Shown in pieces: positions 29,496-37,512 of a stretch of 37,512 bases of DNA. The notes beneath the pieces were generated by a model. That model was not told where the DNA came from. It saw only the letters and a program-made list of their open reading frames with translations, and ran no database searches. This stretch comes from an uncultured Eubacteriales bacterium (GTDB lineage: Bacteria; Bacillota; Clostridia; Christensenellales; Borkfalkiaceae), in the NCBI GenBank assembly GCA_949745625.1, contig CATJZR010000084.1, forward strand, positions 1-37,512. The letters run 5' to 3'. A program made the position numbers and the translations under genes. The first letter of the stretch is position 1. Each line of letters begins with the position of its first letter.

Positions 29496-30447
29496 CAGTA
29501 TCTCAGAGGCTTTAAAACAACTCGATAATGCCAAAAGAATTGCCGTGTTTTGCCATGCCAGACCCGACGGTGATACTCTCGGTTCAGGGCTTGCGCTTGC
29601 GGCGGCGCTTAATAATGCGGGAAAGTTTGCCGTAACGTGCTGTGACGATACCATACCTGAAAAATATGGTTTTATAGAAGGAATAGCGTCAGTTAGAAGA
29701 AGCTTACCGAAAATCGGGTTTGATACTTTTGTTTGCGTCGACTGCTCCGACGTTAGCCGTATCGGGGCTTTTGCAAATGTGTTTATGACATTCAAGGGAA
29801 AGACGATTAATATCGACCATCATGTATCAAACAAAAAATTCGCTTTGTGTAACTGTGTTATTCAATGTCCGGCTACGTGTGAAATAATTGCGGAATTATT
29901 GACCGAAGGCGGGTACAAAATCGATAAGGAAATTGCAAATTTACTTATGCTCGGTCTTATCACCGACAGCGGAAATTTTTCACACAATGACGTTACCGGT
30001 AAAACCTTTGAAACAGCGGCATTGCTGAGGGAATGCGGTGCAAATTCAAGCAATATCTATTATGAAATGTTTTCGCGTAAAACAAAGTTTAAAGCGATGC
30101 TTTTCGGCAAAGTTATCAGTGAGATGCGTTTCGCTCTCGACGACAGGCTTGCACTAATAACAGTTAAACTTGAATATTTTGACGGGGCTACCGTTGACGG
30201 AAGTATTACTGAAGGATTTGTCGATTTTCCGCTTGCTATTGACGGTGTGCAGGTTTCAGTTTCCATGCTTGAAGTAAAGAAGCGACAGTATAAAATTTCA
30301 TTCAGAAGTAAGGGAAAAGTAAATGTTAACGCCGTTGCCGAGACATTTGGCGGCGGTGGACATATATTTGCAAGTGGCTGTATGGTTGTTGGCGAGCTTG
30401 AAGAAGTAATAGAAAAAATCACCTACGCCGTATATCAGAATATATGA
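29485..30447 (+). CDS. nrnA: DHH-family oligoribonuclease/pAp phosphatase NrnA
   Basis: A 320-residue DHH/DHHA1 phosphoesterase that degrades nanoRNA and dephosphorylates pAp. The N-terminal DHH domain has FCHARPDGDTLGSGLALA, VDCSD and NIDHHVSN (the DHH itself near residue 112). The C-terminal DHHA1 domain ends with ETFGGGGHIFASGCM. Catalytic Asp and His residues are in place. It overlaps rbfA by 11 nt and truB by 4 nt, matching the Clostridial order rbfA-nrnA-truB. Confidence 0.94.
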   Translation: MTNSSISEALKQLDNAKRIAVFCHARPDGDTLGSGLALAAALNNAGKFAVTCCDDTIPEKYGFIEGIASVRRSLPKIGFDTFVCVDCSDVSRIGAFANVFMTFKGKTINIDHHVSNKKFALCNCVIQCPATCEIIAELLTEGGYKIDKEIANLLMLGLITDSGNFSHNDVTGKTFETAALLRECGANSSNIYYEMFSRKTKFKAMLFGKVISEMRFALDDRLALITVKLEYFDGATVDGSITEGFVDFPLAIDGVQVSVSMLEVKKRQYKISFRSKGKVNVNAVAETFGGGGHIFASGCMVVGELEEVIEKITYAVYQNI

Positions 30448-31292
30448 CAGGTTTCATTACAGTGAACAAGGCAGAGGGCGTAAGCTCTGCAAGGGAAGTT
30501 AATATCATAAAAAAGCTGACGGGTACACCGTGTGGTCATCTTGGTACGCTTGACCCCATGGCAAGCGGTGTTCTCCCTGTTGCGATAGGCAACGCCGCAC
30601 GCTTGTTTGATTATTTTCTGAGTAAAAAGAAGAAATACGTGGCGACTTTTGTTTTCGGTTGTGACAGTGACACTCTCGATACTACGGGTGCTGTTATTGA
30701 AACAGGAGCAAAAATCCCATCGCTATGCGAAATAGAAGCTGTAGTTCCCTATCTAACCGGCGAAGTATTGCAGATACCGCCGAAATACAGCGCGAAAAGC
30801 ATTTGCGGAAAGCGGGGTTATCAGCTTGCACGCGAGGGGGTAGATTTCACGCTTCCACCTAAAAAAGTAAATATTTATTCCATAAGAGTATTAGACAAGG
30901 TAACCGAAAATTCATATTCTTTTGAAATTGAGTGTGGCGGGGGGACTTATATCCGTTCGATTGCGCGTGATTTGGGTGCGAGGCTCGGTACGACTGCTAT
31001 TATGAGTGCGCTCATAAGAACTAAAAGCGGGGTATTCGATATATCTTCGGCGGTTCCGACCGACGTATTAAATAAAGAAAACTTAAACCGCTATATTACG
31101 GAAACGGACAGCGTTTTGCCGTTTGAAAGCTTTTATCCGAGTGTGGCAGAAGCAAAAAGGTTGTTTAACGGATTGCCCGCAGAATGCGGTTTATCCGACG
31201 GAACTTATAAAATTTATTATACGGACGGCTCTTTTTACGGGCTTGCCGAATCAAAAGATAATTTTTTAAAGGTAAGGACAAAACTATGTTAG
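30444..31292 (+). CDS. truB: tRNA pseudouridine-55 synthase TruB
   Basis: A 282-residue enzyme forming pseudouridine 55 in the T-loop of elongator tRNAs. CGHLGTLDPMASGVLPVAIG contains the catalytic Asp (near residue 36). YVATFVFGCDSDTLDTTG, QIPPKYSAKSICGKRGYQLA and CGGGTYIRSIARDLG are family hallmarks. The C-terminal region is short. It starts by ATGA overlap with nrnA. Its target base is C rather than U in the tRNA-Gly(CCC) at 36682-36756; see findings. It ends in TAG and overlaps ribF by 7 nt. Confidence 0.96.
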   Translation: MTGFITVNKAEGVSSAREVNIIKKLTGTPCGHLGTLDPMASGVLPVAIGNAARLFDYFLSKKKKYVATFVFGCDSDTLDTTGAVIETGAKIPSLCEIEAVVPYLTGEVLQIPPKYSAKSICGKRGYQLAREGVDFTLPPKKVNIYSIRVLDKVTENSYSFEIECGGGTYIRSIARDLGARLGTTAIMSALIRTKSGVFDISSAVPTDVLNKENLNRYITETDSVLPFESFYPSVAEAKRLFNGLPAECGLSDGTYKIYYTDGSFYGLAESKDNFLKVRTKLC

Positions 31293-32182
31293 AAGTAATC
31301 AAGTACAATGAAGACGAGTACGCATTTCCAAGCTTATTAGTGCTTGGCTGTTTTGACGCTATACATATAGGTCATGCGGAATTGTTAAAAAAGGCTAAGC
31401 TTCAAGCCAAAATAAACGGACTTGATTTGGGCATAATGATGTTTGTCGGCGGCAAAGGCGGCAGACAGGTTTGCAATTTTGAAGAAAGGCAGAGACTTTT
31501 AGAGCAGTTTGGCGTAAAATTTATTCTTGCAATAGATTATACTGACGATTTTAAAGCAACATCGTCCGGAAAGTTTCTTGAAAATATAGAAAGTAAAATC
31601 AACATTAAGGCGTATATGAGCGGCAGGGATTTCCGGTTCGGCTACGGGGCGAAGGCAAAATCTTCTACGCTTAAAACCTATTCGGAGGATGAGGAAAACG
31701 GAGTTTGGTATATGTCCGTAAAGGACGTTACCTACGTTGGAGAAAAGGTAAGCACAACATTAATAAAAAACTGTATCGAGAACGGTAATCTCGTTAAAGC
31801 GGGCGCGCTTCTCGGCAGACCTTATTCGGTAACGGGCTTCGTAATTGAAGGCGCAAACCGTGGTAAAGGTTTGGGCTTTCCAACAATAAATATGAAGTAT
31901 CCCGTTGAGAAGGTGGAAGTCAAAAGGGGTGTTTACAAGGTTCAGTGTATCGTCGGAGAAGAGGTGTTTATAGGTATAGCCAACTACGGTGGACGCCCTA
32001 CGTTTAACGAGTCTATAGCGCTTTTAGAGGTCTTTCTTGACGGCTTCGTCGGGACGCTTTACGGAAGAGGCGTGACCGTGGAATTTATTGAGTTTTTACG
32101 CGATACGCAGAAATTCGAATCTGCTGACGAGCTTAAAAAACAGCTTGCAATTGATTTGCAGCGTGCAAAATTAAAAGTTTAA
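31286..32182 (+). CDS. ribF: Bifunctional riboflavin kinase/FAD synthetase RibF
   Basis: A 298-residue enzyme making FMN and FAD. The N-terminal nucleotidyltransferase domain has LLVLGCFDAIHIGHAELLKK (HxGH), SGRDFRFGYGA and TYVGEKVSTTLIK. The C-terminal flavokinase domain (about 175-298) has LGRPYSVTGFVIEGANRGKG, GFPTINMKYP and GIANYGGRPTFN. Both active sites look complete. It overlaps truB by 7 nt and ends the translation operon. Confidence 0.95.
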   Translation: MLEVIKYNEDEYAFPSLLVLGCFDAIHIGHAELLKKAKLQAKINGLDLGIMMFVGGKGGRQVCNFEERQRLLEQFGVKFILAIDYTDDFKATSSGKFLENIESKINIKAYMSGRDFRFGYGAKAKSSTLKTYSEDEENGVWYMSVKDVTYVGEKVSTTLIKNCIENGNLVKAGALLGRPYSVTGFVIEGANRGKGLGFPTINMKYPVEKVEVKRGVYKVQCIVGEEVFIGIANYGGRPTFNESIALLEVFLDGFVGTLYGRGVTVEFIEFLRDTQKFESADELKKQLAIDLQRAKLKV

Positions 32183-32202
32183 TTTTTCGGGAGTAATTAT
32201 AG

Positions 32203-33054
32203 GTGATAAAATTCGGTCCCGCCGGTAACAGTCAATCCTTTTATGCCGCAGGCTATAAAAATACAGTACAGGCGGCAAAATTCTGTAAAGATTTAGACCT
32301 TGACTGCTTCGAATATCCATTCGGTAGAGGAATTCTTATGTCGGAGGATAAGGCGATTGAGATAGGGCAAGCGTTTGCCGAATATGAAGTCGAGCTAAGC
32401 GTACACGCTCCGTATTTTATCAACTTCGCAAATCCAGACGACGAGGCGGCGCAGAAATCCTACGGCTACGTACTGAACAGTGCAAAATTCGTAAAACTTT
32501 TCGGCGGTAAAAGAGTGGTTTTTCACCCTGCCGCGCAGGGTAAGGTAAGCCGCGAAGAAGCTGTTGCAAAAACAGAGGATAGGTTAAAAATTCTCGCAGA
32601 ATATATCTATTTGAACGGATACGAGAATCTTTATTTTTGTCCGGAAACAATGGGAAAAATTGCCCAAATCGGCACGCTTGAAGAAGTTGTGCGGTTTTGT
32701 AAAATCGATAAGGTGTTTGTACCTACGGTCGACTTCGGGCATTTGAATGCACGCGAGGGCGGTAGCTTAAAAACAGTTGACGATTATCTTTGCCGTCTTG
32801 AATATATGATTTCGGAGCTTGGTTTCGAGCGGGTTAAAAATTTTCATATCCACTTCTCTAAGATAATGTACGGCGGCAAGGGCGAAATAAAGCACCTTAC
32901 CTTTGAGGACAAGCAATACGGACCGGAATTTCAACCGCTTGCAATAGCATTAAAGAAATTACAGCTTGAGCCGTATATCGTTTGTGAGTCATCCGGAACG
33001 CAGGCGGAAGATGCGCTTGAAATGAAACGAATCTACGGAAGCGTTGACATATAA
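32203..33054 (+). CDS. Endonuclease IV-like TIM-barrel protein (AP endonuclease family 2)
   Basis: A 283-residue TIM-barrel protein resembling Nfo. Metal-site motifs are in order: SVHAPYFINFAN (His), VVFHPAAQG (His), FCPETMGK (Glu), VDFGHLNAREGG (Asp, His), FHIHFSKI (His) and VCESSG (Glu). The usual DxH after the HxN region is replaced by IKH, so one ligand may differ. Such proteins cut DNA at abasic sites; some relatives are sugar isomerase-like, so activity should be treated as probable. The start is GTG at 32203 with SD GGGAG at 32189-32193. Its last codons carry the -35 box of the next gene. Confidence 0.85.
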   Translation: MIKFGPAGNSQSFYAAGYKNTVQAAKFCKDLDLDCFEYPFGRGILMSEDKAIEIGQAFAEYEVELSVHAPYFINFANPDDEAAQKSYGYVLNSAKFVKLFGGKRVVFHPAAQGKVSREEAVAKTEDRLKILAEYIYLNGYENLYFCPETMGKIAQIGTLEEVVRFCKIDKVFVPTVDFGHLNAREGGSLKTVDDYLCRLEYMISELGFERVKNFHIHFSKIMYGGKGEIKHLTFEDKQYGPEFQPLAIALKKLQLEPYIVCESSGTQAEDALEMKRIYGSVDI

Positions 33055-33072
33055 CTTGAAATTTGATAAAAT
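33044..33072 (+). promoter_or_regulatory. SigA promoter of the aminopeptidase-efp-dtd operon
   Basis: TTGACA (33044-33049), 17-bp spacer, TAAAAT (33067-33072). The predicted start near 33079 gives a leader of about 10 nt, just long enough for GGAGGGG (33080-33086) before the ATG at 33089. Confidence 0.75.
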
Positions 33073-33088
33073 AACAGGCGGAGGGGCT

Positions 33089-34138
33089 ATGGCTCATACT
33101 AACGCGTCAAAAATATATAATCTTGTAGGCGCAGAAGCGGTTTTGACCGAGGCGGAAGATTTGCGCAGGTACCTTACAGGTTTTTCGTCGTCTTTCGGTT
33201 ACGTTTTGTCCGATAAATACGGGTCTGTTTTTTATACCGACCCAAGGTATTTAGAGGCGGCAGAGTATGCTCTTAAAGGAACTGAAATTGCAGTAAAAAA
33301 GTTTGTTTCTCCGCTTGCAGATTTACTTAAAACCTATAATCAGGTTGCGGTGCCTTTGGAAAAAATCGGTTATCTTGAACATAAAAAACTGCTTGATTGC
33401 GGACTGTCAATTGTGGACAGCTCTGACGCGTTTACGCAGGCAATGGCAGTTAAAGAAGATTACGAGATTAACAGCATTAAAAAAGCCTGTAATATAACTG
33501 ATACGGCCTTTGTACGGCTTTTGGGCGAGATTAAAGAGGGAATGACCGAAAACGACGTAGCAGCTCTTTTGGAGTATTTGATGCGTCAAGGCGGGGCGAG
33601 CGGAGCAAGCTTCGATACTATTGTCGGCTTCGGTGAAAATTCAAGCGTTCCGCACCACGAAACGGGTTTGAGGAAATTGCATTTCGGCGATATAATCCTT
33701 ATAGATTTCGGATGCAAAACAGGCGGGTATTGTTCTGATTGTACCCGTACGTTTCTATTCGGTGACGACAATAAACATAATGATTTTAAAAAGGCCTATG
33801 CTTACGTATTGGAAGCACATAATCTCGTTAAGGAAAAGGTTATAAGCGGTATGACGGGCAGTGAGGCAGACGCAATCGCAAGGAATTGTCTTAAAAGATA
33901 CGGGCTTGACGGTTTGTTTACTCATTCGCTTGGGCACGGAATAGGTTTAAACATTCACGAATTCCCTCGCCTGTCACCTAAAAGCGAGGATAGGCTTATT
34001 AACGGAATGGTGTTTTCCGATGAGCCTGGCGTTTATTTAGCGGGCGAATACGGTATAAGAATAGAAGACACGGTAATGCTTTATAATAATGAAGTTATAA
34101 GTCTTACCGATTCGGATAAAAAACTGATAATTTTATAA
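33089..34138 (+). CDS. Xaa-Pro aminopeptidase (M24B, YqhT/PapA-like)
   Basis: A 349-residue M24 metallopeptidase. A creatinase-like N-terminal domain (1-125) precedes the catalytic pita-bread domain. Metal ligands are visible in LIDFGCKTGGYCSDCTRTFL (two Asp), SLGHGIGLNIHE (His), FSDEPGVYL (Glu) and IRIEDTVML (Glu). Placement directly before efp matches B. subtilis yqhT-efp. ATG at 33089 with GGAGG is chosen; an in-frame start at 33044 lies inside the promoter and the previous gene. It likely cleaves Xaa-Pro dipeptide bonds in the cytoplasm. Confidence 0.93.
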   Translation: MAHTNASKIYNLVGAEAVLTEAEDLRRYLTGFSSSFGYVLSDKYGSVFYTDPRYLEAAEYALKGTEIAVKKFVSPLADLLKTYNQVAVPLEKIGYLEHKKLLDCGLSIVDSSDAFTQAMAVKEDYEINSIKKACNITDTAFVRLLGEIKEGMTENDVAALLEYLMRQGGASGASFDTIVGFGENSSVPHHETGLRKLHFGDIILIDFGCKTGGYCSDCTRTFLFGDDNKHNDFKKAYAYVLEAHNLVKEKVISGMTGSEADAIARNCLKRYGLDGLFTHSLGHGIGLNIHEFPRLSPKSEDRLINGMVFSDEPGVYLAGEYGIRIEDTVMLYNNEVISLTDSDKKLIIL

Positions 34139-34163
34139 TTGTTTAATAACAAGGAGATATATT

Positions 34164-34739
34164 ATGGCATCAATTTTAGCAGGCGATATCAGAAAGGGCT
34201 CAACTTTTGAGTATAACGGTAAAGGTGTTTACACCGTTACCGAGTTTCAGCACGTCAAACCCGGTAAAGGCGCGGCATTCGTAAGAGCAACTCTCAAAAA
34301 CGTAGTTACGGGACAGGTGCTTTCCGACATTACATTCAATCCTACGGCAAAGCTCGAGACGGCTCAGGTAGAAACCAAAAAAATGAGCTATTCCTATACC
34401 GACGGCGAGTTCTATTATTTTATGGACCCCGATTCGTTCGATATGATTACGCTCAATCTCGGACAGGTTGAAGATGCGCTTAAATACATTAAAGAGAACG
34501 ATACAGTAACAATTAAATTCCTAAAAGGAACGGCTTTCTCGGTTGAGCCGGAAAACTTTGTTGAATTAAAAATTACTGAGTGTGAGCCTGGCGTGAAGGG
34601 TAATACCGCAACAAACGCATTAAAGAATGCAGTCGTTGAAACGGGCGCCACCATTCAGGTGCCTATGTTTGTCGAAGAGGGTGAAATTATCCGTATCGAT
34701 ACCCGTACAGGCGAATATATGTCGAGGGTTGGCAAATAA
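34164..34739 (+). CDS. efp: Elongation factor P
   Basis: A 191-residue three-domain tRNA-mimic that relieves ribosome stalling at polyproline. Domain I carries the tip loop HVKPGKGAAF, whose Lys35 is the residue modified in other bacteria. The C-terminal OB domain ends in VPMFVEEGEIIRIDTRTGEY. Length is normal. A textbook SD AAGGAG lies 7 nt before the ATG. The proline-rich lipoprotein at 17210-17410 (PLPTPRKP, PRPRPAY) is the kind of protein that could need EF-P, though its prolines are mostly separated. Confidence 0.97.
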   Translation: MASILAGDIRKGSTFEYNGKGVYTVTEFQHVKPGKGAAFVRATLKNVVTGQVLSDITFNPTAKLETAQVETKKMSYSYTDGEFYYFMDPDSFDMITLNLGQVEDALKYIKENDTVTIKFLKGTAFSVEPENFVELKITECEPGVKGNTATNALKNAVVETGATIQVPMFVEEGEIIRIDTRTGEYMSRVGK

Positions 34740-34743
34740 TTAA

Positions 34744-35181
34744 ATGTATGCAGTTGTGCAGCGCGTTGGTCGTACCGTACTAAAGGTCGACGGCAAATTG
34801 ATTTCCGAAATATCGGGTGGGCTTACGGTTTATCTCGGTATAAAGGTCGGGGACAGCGAAGAAAAGTGCGAGGTCTTAGCGAATAAGCTTTCGCGTTTGC
34901 GCATTTTCGAAGATGAACAAGGGAAAATGAATTTGTCCGTTAAAGATGTTGACGGAGAGATTTTGCTTGTGTCTCAGTTCACTCTTTGTGCCGACTGCTC
35001 GCGCGGGAACAGACCGAATTTTTCTGGTGCCGAGAGACCTGAACGCGCTGAGAAGCTGTATAAGCTTACCGCGCAAAAGCTGCGTGAAACAGGCGTCCCG
35101 GTCAAATTGGGCGTATTCGGCGCCGATATGAAAATCGAGCAGTTCAATGACGGACCTGTTTCTATCATATACGAAATATAA
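34744..35181 (+). CDS. dtd: D-aminoacyl-tRNA deacylase
   Basis: A 145-residue Dtd1-type enzyme that hydrolyses D-aminoacyl-tRNAs such as D-Tyr-tRNA, and mischarged Gly-tRNA-Ala. Family motifs are MYAVVQRVGRTVLKVDGKL, ILLVSQFTLCADCSRGNRP with the active-site SQxT, and NDGPVSIIYEI, where GPV replaces the usual GPVT continuation with Ser. It starts 4 nt after efp and ends at a strong terminator, closing the operon. Confidence 0.94.
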   Translation: MYAVVQRVGRTVLKVDGKLISEISGGLTVYLGIKVGDSEEKCEVLANKLSRLRIFEDEQGKMNLSVKDVDGEILLVSQFTLCADCSRGNRPNFSGAERPERAEKLYKLTAQKLRETGVPVKLGVFGADMKIEQFNDGPVSIIYEI

Positions 35182-35182
35182 T

Positions 35183-35218
35183 AAAAATGCTCTTGAATAT
35201 ACGTTCAAGAGCATTTTT
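35183..35218. terminator. Intrinsic terminator after dtd
   Basis: A perfect 15-bp stem (35183-35197 with 35204-35218) and a 6-nt loop, flanked by A5 and T5, so it can work in both directions. The convergent gene ends about 95 nt downstream. Confidence 0.9.
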
Positions 35219-35311
35219 AAATCGTACGTTTCAAAACAAAGAAAATAACACAATTAAAAAGGCGTAGTTGATGCCATGCCAGATTATACTTTGTTTGCTA
35301 ATCACCCACAG

Positions 35312-36568
35312 TTATTTTTTCGTTCTTGCAACCTTTACGTTATCTACCTTGCGTGAACGTAATTCTTTAATAGGGTGTTCGCTGTCTTCGTAACGGAAAT
35401 CTTTTCCAAGCCTATCTATAGCTTTTTGTATAACGAGGTGAGAGGGGTTTTTTTCGGGATTACCGGACATGTATTTCTGGTAATCGAAGTAGCGGTGATT
35501 GTCAGGAATTTTTTTTATCTCTTTAAAATCGCGTATTACCTTCGTATTGTCTGCAGTATACTGAACGGTATTGGCTAAAACTTTTCTTATATATTCCTTA
35601 TTTCCGCCAAGCTTTAAAAGTTTTGGAAATTCTCCGTTCCCGCAGAGTGATTCAAAGTTTCTGTTTTCATATTTTTTCAGCAGTCTTGCAGCAACTTTTA
35701 GGTGTGAAACTTCCATCTTGTAATGGTCCTTCCAAATTTTTTTAATATACTCGTCGCTTTCGTCCTGCATTGCGGAATAGTAGAGCCAGCATTCGCAGTA
35801 TTCGTGCATAACCCATTGTTCAAGCCATGTCATATTAGGGTCTTTAAGGCTTTCATACTGCGTAACGTGAGCTTCTTCAATCATCGCGATTTCTGCATAA
35901 AGTTTTCTGCCTAAATCGTTTTTATACCATTGGGCAATATTCATATAATAGTTCATAGTTTGCTGTTCAGCAGCTGTTATAGTGCTTGCAACAAGCTTGC
36001 TGTACAAATCTGCTTTCTCTGCGTCCATGTGTGGCGAAACGTCGTCGGAAGGATAGCGGTGTTCGGCTACGGTAGGACGTCCGGGCATAATTTCAGTATA
36101 TTTTCCGACAAGTTTTGCGGCATCGATATTTTTATCTGTTTTCAGCAAATTAGCAAAGCGATATAAATGGTCGAAGTCCTCTAAAAGCGCAAAATTGAGA
36201 GCCTGTATATTTGCTTCGTCATTATCGTGGCGCGCTAGGACTGCGGTAAGGTCGATTGCAAGCTGCTCATAAGCAATAGTGGTTTCCAAAATGCTTTCGT
36301 TTATAGGCTTTAAACAGCTTATGCGCTTTTGTTGCTGTTGTTCTTGCCTGCGCACGATTGCTAACGTGCTCAAAATTTCAGGAATGTCGCAGTGACGGGC
36401 AAAATTGTGCATAAACCATTGCGATTCAAACTCAGTGCCGTTCATAAGAATTACTCTGGTTTTTGTATAGGGTGATGTTTTTTCCTTATTGTAGCTTTTG
36501 GGATACATTTTTTTCAGCGGTAAAAAGCATTTTTCCAAACTTTTTGATTTCTCTTTTATGGGATTCAT
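35312..36568 (-). CDS. Two-domain ferritin-like protein, unknown function
   Basis: A 418-residue protein, largely helical and soluble. Two ferritin-like segments can be seen. The second (about 195-300) has a complete di-iron pattern: Glu201, EEAH (231-234, ExxH), Glu256 and Glu259 in HEYCEC, and MEVSH (286-289, ExxH). The first (about 92-142) has Glu101 and EDFDH (130-134) and seems partial. Basic N- and C-terminal tails surround them. I do not recognise a named family. A strong SD GGAGG (minus strand, 36579-36575) lies 6 nt before the ATG. It is monocistronic. Oxidase, peroxidase or metal-storage activity is possible (inference). Confidence 0.8.
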   Translation of the reverse strand: MNPIKEKSKSLEKCFLPLKKMYPKSYNKEKTSPYTKTRVILMNGTEFESQWFMHNFARHCDIPEILSTLAIVRRQEQQQQKRISCLKPINESILETTIAYEQLAIDLTAVLARHDNDEANIQALNFALLEDFDHLYRFANLLKTDKNIDAAKLVGKYTEIMPGRPTVAEHRYPSDDVSPHMDAEKADLYSKLVASTITAAEQQTMNYYMNIAQWYKNDLGRKLYAEIAMIEEAHVTQYESLKDPNMTWLEQWVMHEYCECWLYYSAMQDESDEYIKKIWKDHYKMEVSHLKVAARLLKKYENRNFESLCGNGEFPKLLKLGGNKEYIRKVLANTVQYTADNTKVIRDFKEIKKIPDNHRYFDYQKYMSGNPEKNPSHLVIQKAIDRLGKDFRYEDSEHPIKELRSRKVDNVKVARTKK

Positions 36569-36681
36569 TTTATGCCTCCGACTAAGTTGTATCCAAATAA
36601 AAAAATTTTTAAACTAATTTTAAAAATAATTCTCTAACGCTTTCCTTTTTGGTTAAAATGTGTTATATTATATTTATGAAT

Positions 36682-36756
36682 GCAGGTGTCGCCTAGCGGT
36701 ATGGCGTCAGCTTCCCAAGCTGATTTCGGCGGGTCCGACTCCCGTCACCTGCTCCA
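36682..36756 (+). tRNA. tRNA-Gly (anticodon CCC)
   Basis: A full cloverleaf: acceptor GCAGGTG/CACCTGC, D arm GCC/GGC with GG in the loop, anticodon stem TCAGC/GCTGA around TTCCCAA (anticodon CCC), T stem GCGGG/CCCGT, discriminator T and encoded CCA. It reads GGG codons. The T loop is TCCGACT, so position 55, normally U (pseudouridine), is C. Confidence 0.95.
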
Positions 36757-36759
36757 GAC

Positions 36760-36783
36760 AGTCGGCTTGTCCGACTTTTTTTA
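36760..36783 (+). terminator. Terminator after tRNA-Gly
   Basis: AGTCGG (36760-36765) pairs with CCGACT (36771-36776) around CTTGT, followed by seven T. It starts 4 nt after the CCA end. Confidence 0.88.
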
Positions 36784-36813
36784 TACTTAAAATTCATTTG
36801 GGAGTGGTAACCT

Positions 36814-37512
36814 ATGAGGAACAAAATGAAAGAAATTTTGCTCAATATGCAAAAACATAATTCAACGGACATGGCTTACCAAACTTTCGGTTTGGCTTCT
36901 TCTACTATATATGACGCGTTGGTCATCGCTCCCGGTTGGAAGCCGACCGGTATATTAGACGATAAGCTGTTTAAAGTTACTGTTTTGGCTGTTCATTCTT
37001 ATATTTCGGGATATTTAGTTGAATGTGAAGGTTTAAAAATTGCTTGGGTGCAAATTGCCTCATCGGCAAGTAATTTGATTGACCATTTATCAATATGTGC
37101 CGAATTAAAATTTAAAAAATTAATTTTTATCGGTGCGGTCGGAGCGCTTAAAGCTAATTTTAATGTAGGGGATTTGTGTACGCCTGCTTATTGCGTTTCA
37201 GGGGTATTTGCCAATACGTATTTAAAGGAAAAATTATCGGATTTTATTCCGTTTGAAAAAGTATATCCTAAAATGAATTTTGTGGATAGGGTAATAGCAT
37301 TGGCGGACGGTTGCGGTATACAACTGAAAAAGGCAACGGTCTTTTGCACTGATTCGATTGCTTTGGAATATTCGCATTTAGATGAAATTAAAAGTTTTGA
37401 TACCGATTTAATTGAAATGGAAACAAGTTCGTTTTATCTGATGGCTGATTTACTTGAAATTCCCGCAGTCGCGTTGCTTGTTGTTTCAGATAACTCTGCC
37501 GTAAGCAATCCG
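36814..37512 (+). CDS. Nucleoside phosphorylase-like protein (PNP/UDP family), truncated by window edge
   Basis: An open frame of 233 codons with no stop before the window ends. The PNP/UDP-family core is visible: IAWVQIASSASNLIDHL, LIFIGAVGALKANFNVGDLC, and the substrate-binding LIEMETSSFYLMADLLEIPA with LLVVSDNSA close to the edge. Members split purine or pyrimidine nucleosides, or MTA/SAH. The exact substrate cannot be called, and the N-terminal about 70 residues differ from typical PNPs, so an unusual subfamily is possible. SD GGGAG lies 9 nt before the ATG; a second in-frame ATG at 36826 is an alternative. The gene is A/T-rich with many TTA and ATT codons compared with the operons upstream. 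Confidence 0.8.
   Translation, partial: MRNKMKEILLNMQKHNSTDMAYQTFGLASSTIYDALVIAPGWKPTGILDDKLFKVTVLAVHSYISGYLVECEGLKIAWVQIASSASNLIDHLSICAELKFKKLIFIGAVGALKANFNVGDLCTPAYCVSGVFANTYLKEKLSDFIPFEKVYPKMNFVDRVIALADGCGIQLKKATVFCTDSIALEYSHLDEIKSFDTDLIEMETSSFYLMADLLEIPAVALLVVSDNSAVSNP

Noticed and set aside
36601..36681. A clear promoter for tRNA-Gly
   Set aside because: Several A/T-rich -10-like strings (TATATT, TATTAT) occur, but none pairs convincingly with a -35 at proper spacing, so no single site is reported.
1..37512. CRISPR arrays, insertion sequences, prophage genes or attachment sites
   Set aside because: No regularly spaced repeats, transposase or integrase motifs, or direct repeats flanking the tRNA were seen.

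Overview
The window looks like chromosomal core sequence from an anaerobic, endospore-forming member of the Firmicutes (class Clostridia). The reasons are an intact sporulation sigma factor SigK, the Gram-positive rimP-nusA-ylxR-L7Ae-infB-rbfA-nrnA-truB-ribF operon, a TM1266-type regulator of the kind linked to iron-only hydrogenase, low-to-moderate GC with A/T-rich spacers, and Bacillus-like promoter, SD and terminator signals. No phage, IS element or CRISPR array was seen. The sequence alone does not fix the genus.

Layout. 1-4.3 kb: a MarR-type regulator with a palindromic operator, leading into a heterodimeric ABC exporter with one degenerate ATPase site. 4.3-5.1 kb: sigK behind a SigE/SigK-like promoter. 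5.1-9 kb: tyrS, a small P-loop kinase-like gene, a YigZ-family gene, recX and an NAD(P)HX dehydratase. 9-10.7 kb: a manganese (yybP-ykoY) riboswitch with an overlapping terminator, a CaCA cation exchanger and mazF. 10.7-16 kb: lspA-rluD, a small membrane-protein gene, and a DUF512 radical SAM gene with der and plsY. 16-21.3 kb: small genes of mixed orientation, a TM1266-like gene behind a structured leader, an ABC importer whose binding protein is circularly permuted and interrupted by TAG, and mscL. 21.3-24.4 kb: nrdR, ispG and a PolC-derived protein that keeps only the N-terminal, OB and exonuclease parts. 24.4-32.2 kb: the rimP-to-ribF translation and RNA operon. 32.2-35.2 kb: an endonuclease IV-like protein, an aminopeptidase P family protein, efp and dtd. 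35.3-37.5 kb: a minus-strand ferritin-like protein, tRNA-Gly(CCC), and the start of a nucleoside phosphorylase-like gene cut by the window edge.

How the parts work together. Most plus-strand genes form tightly packed, often overlapping operons for translation, ribosome maturation, tRNA and cofactor biosynthesis. Accessory cassettes (efflux pump, Mn-controlled exchanger, MazF, importer) sit between them with their own promoters and terminators. The most unusual observations are: (a) a substrate-binding lipoprotein whose two halves are in reversed order; (b) a polC locus reduced to a stand-alone DEDDh exonuclease with an OB fold; (c) several genes whose predicted transcription start falls on the start codon (leaderless), including two minus-strand genes sharing one sporulation-like promoter geometry; (d) an NAD(P)HX dehydratase whose coding signal starts upstream of any normal start codon.
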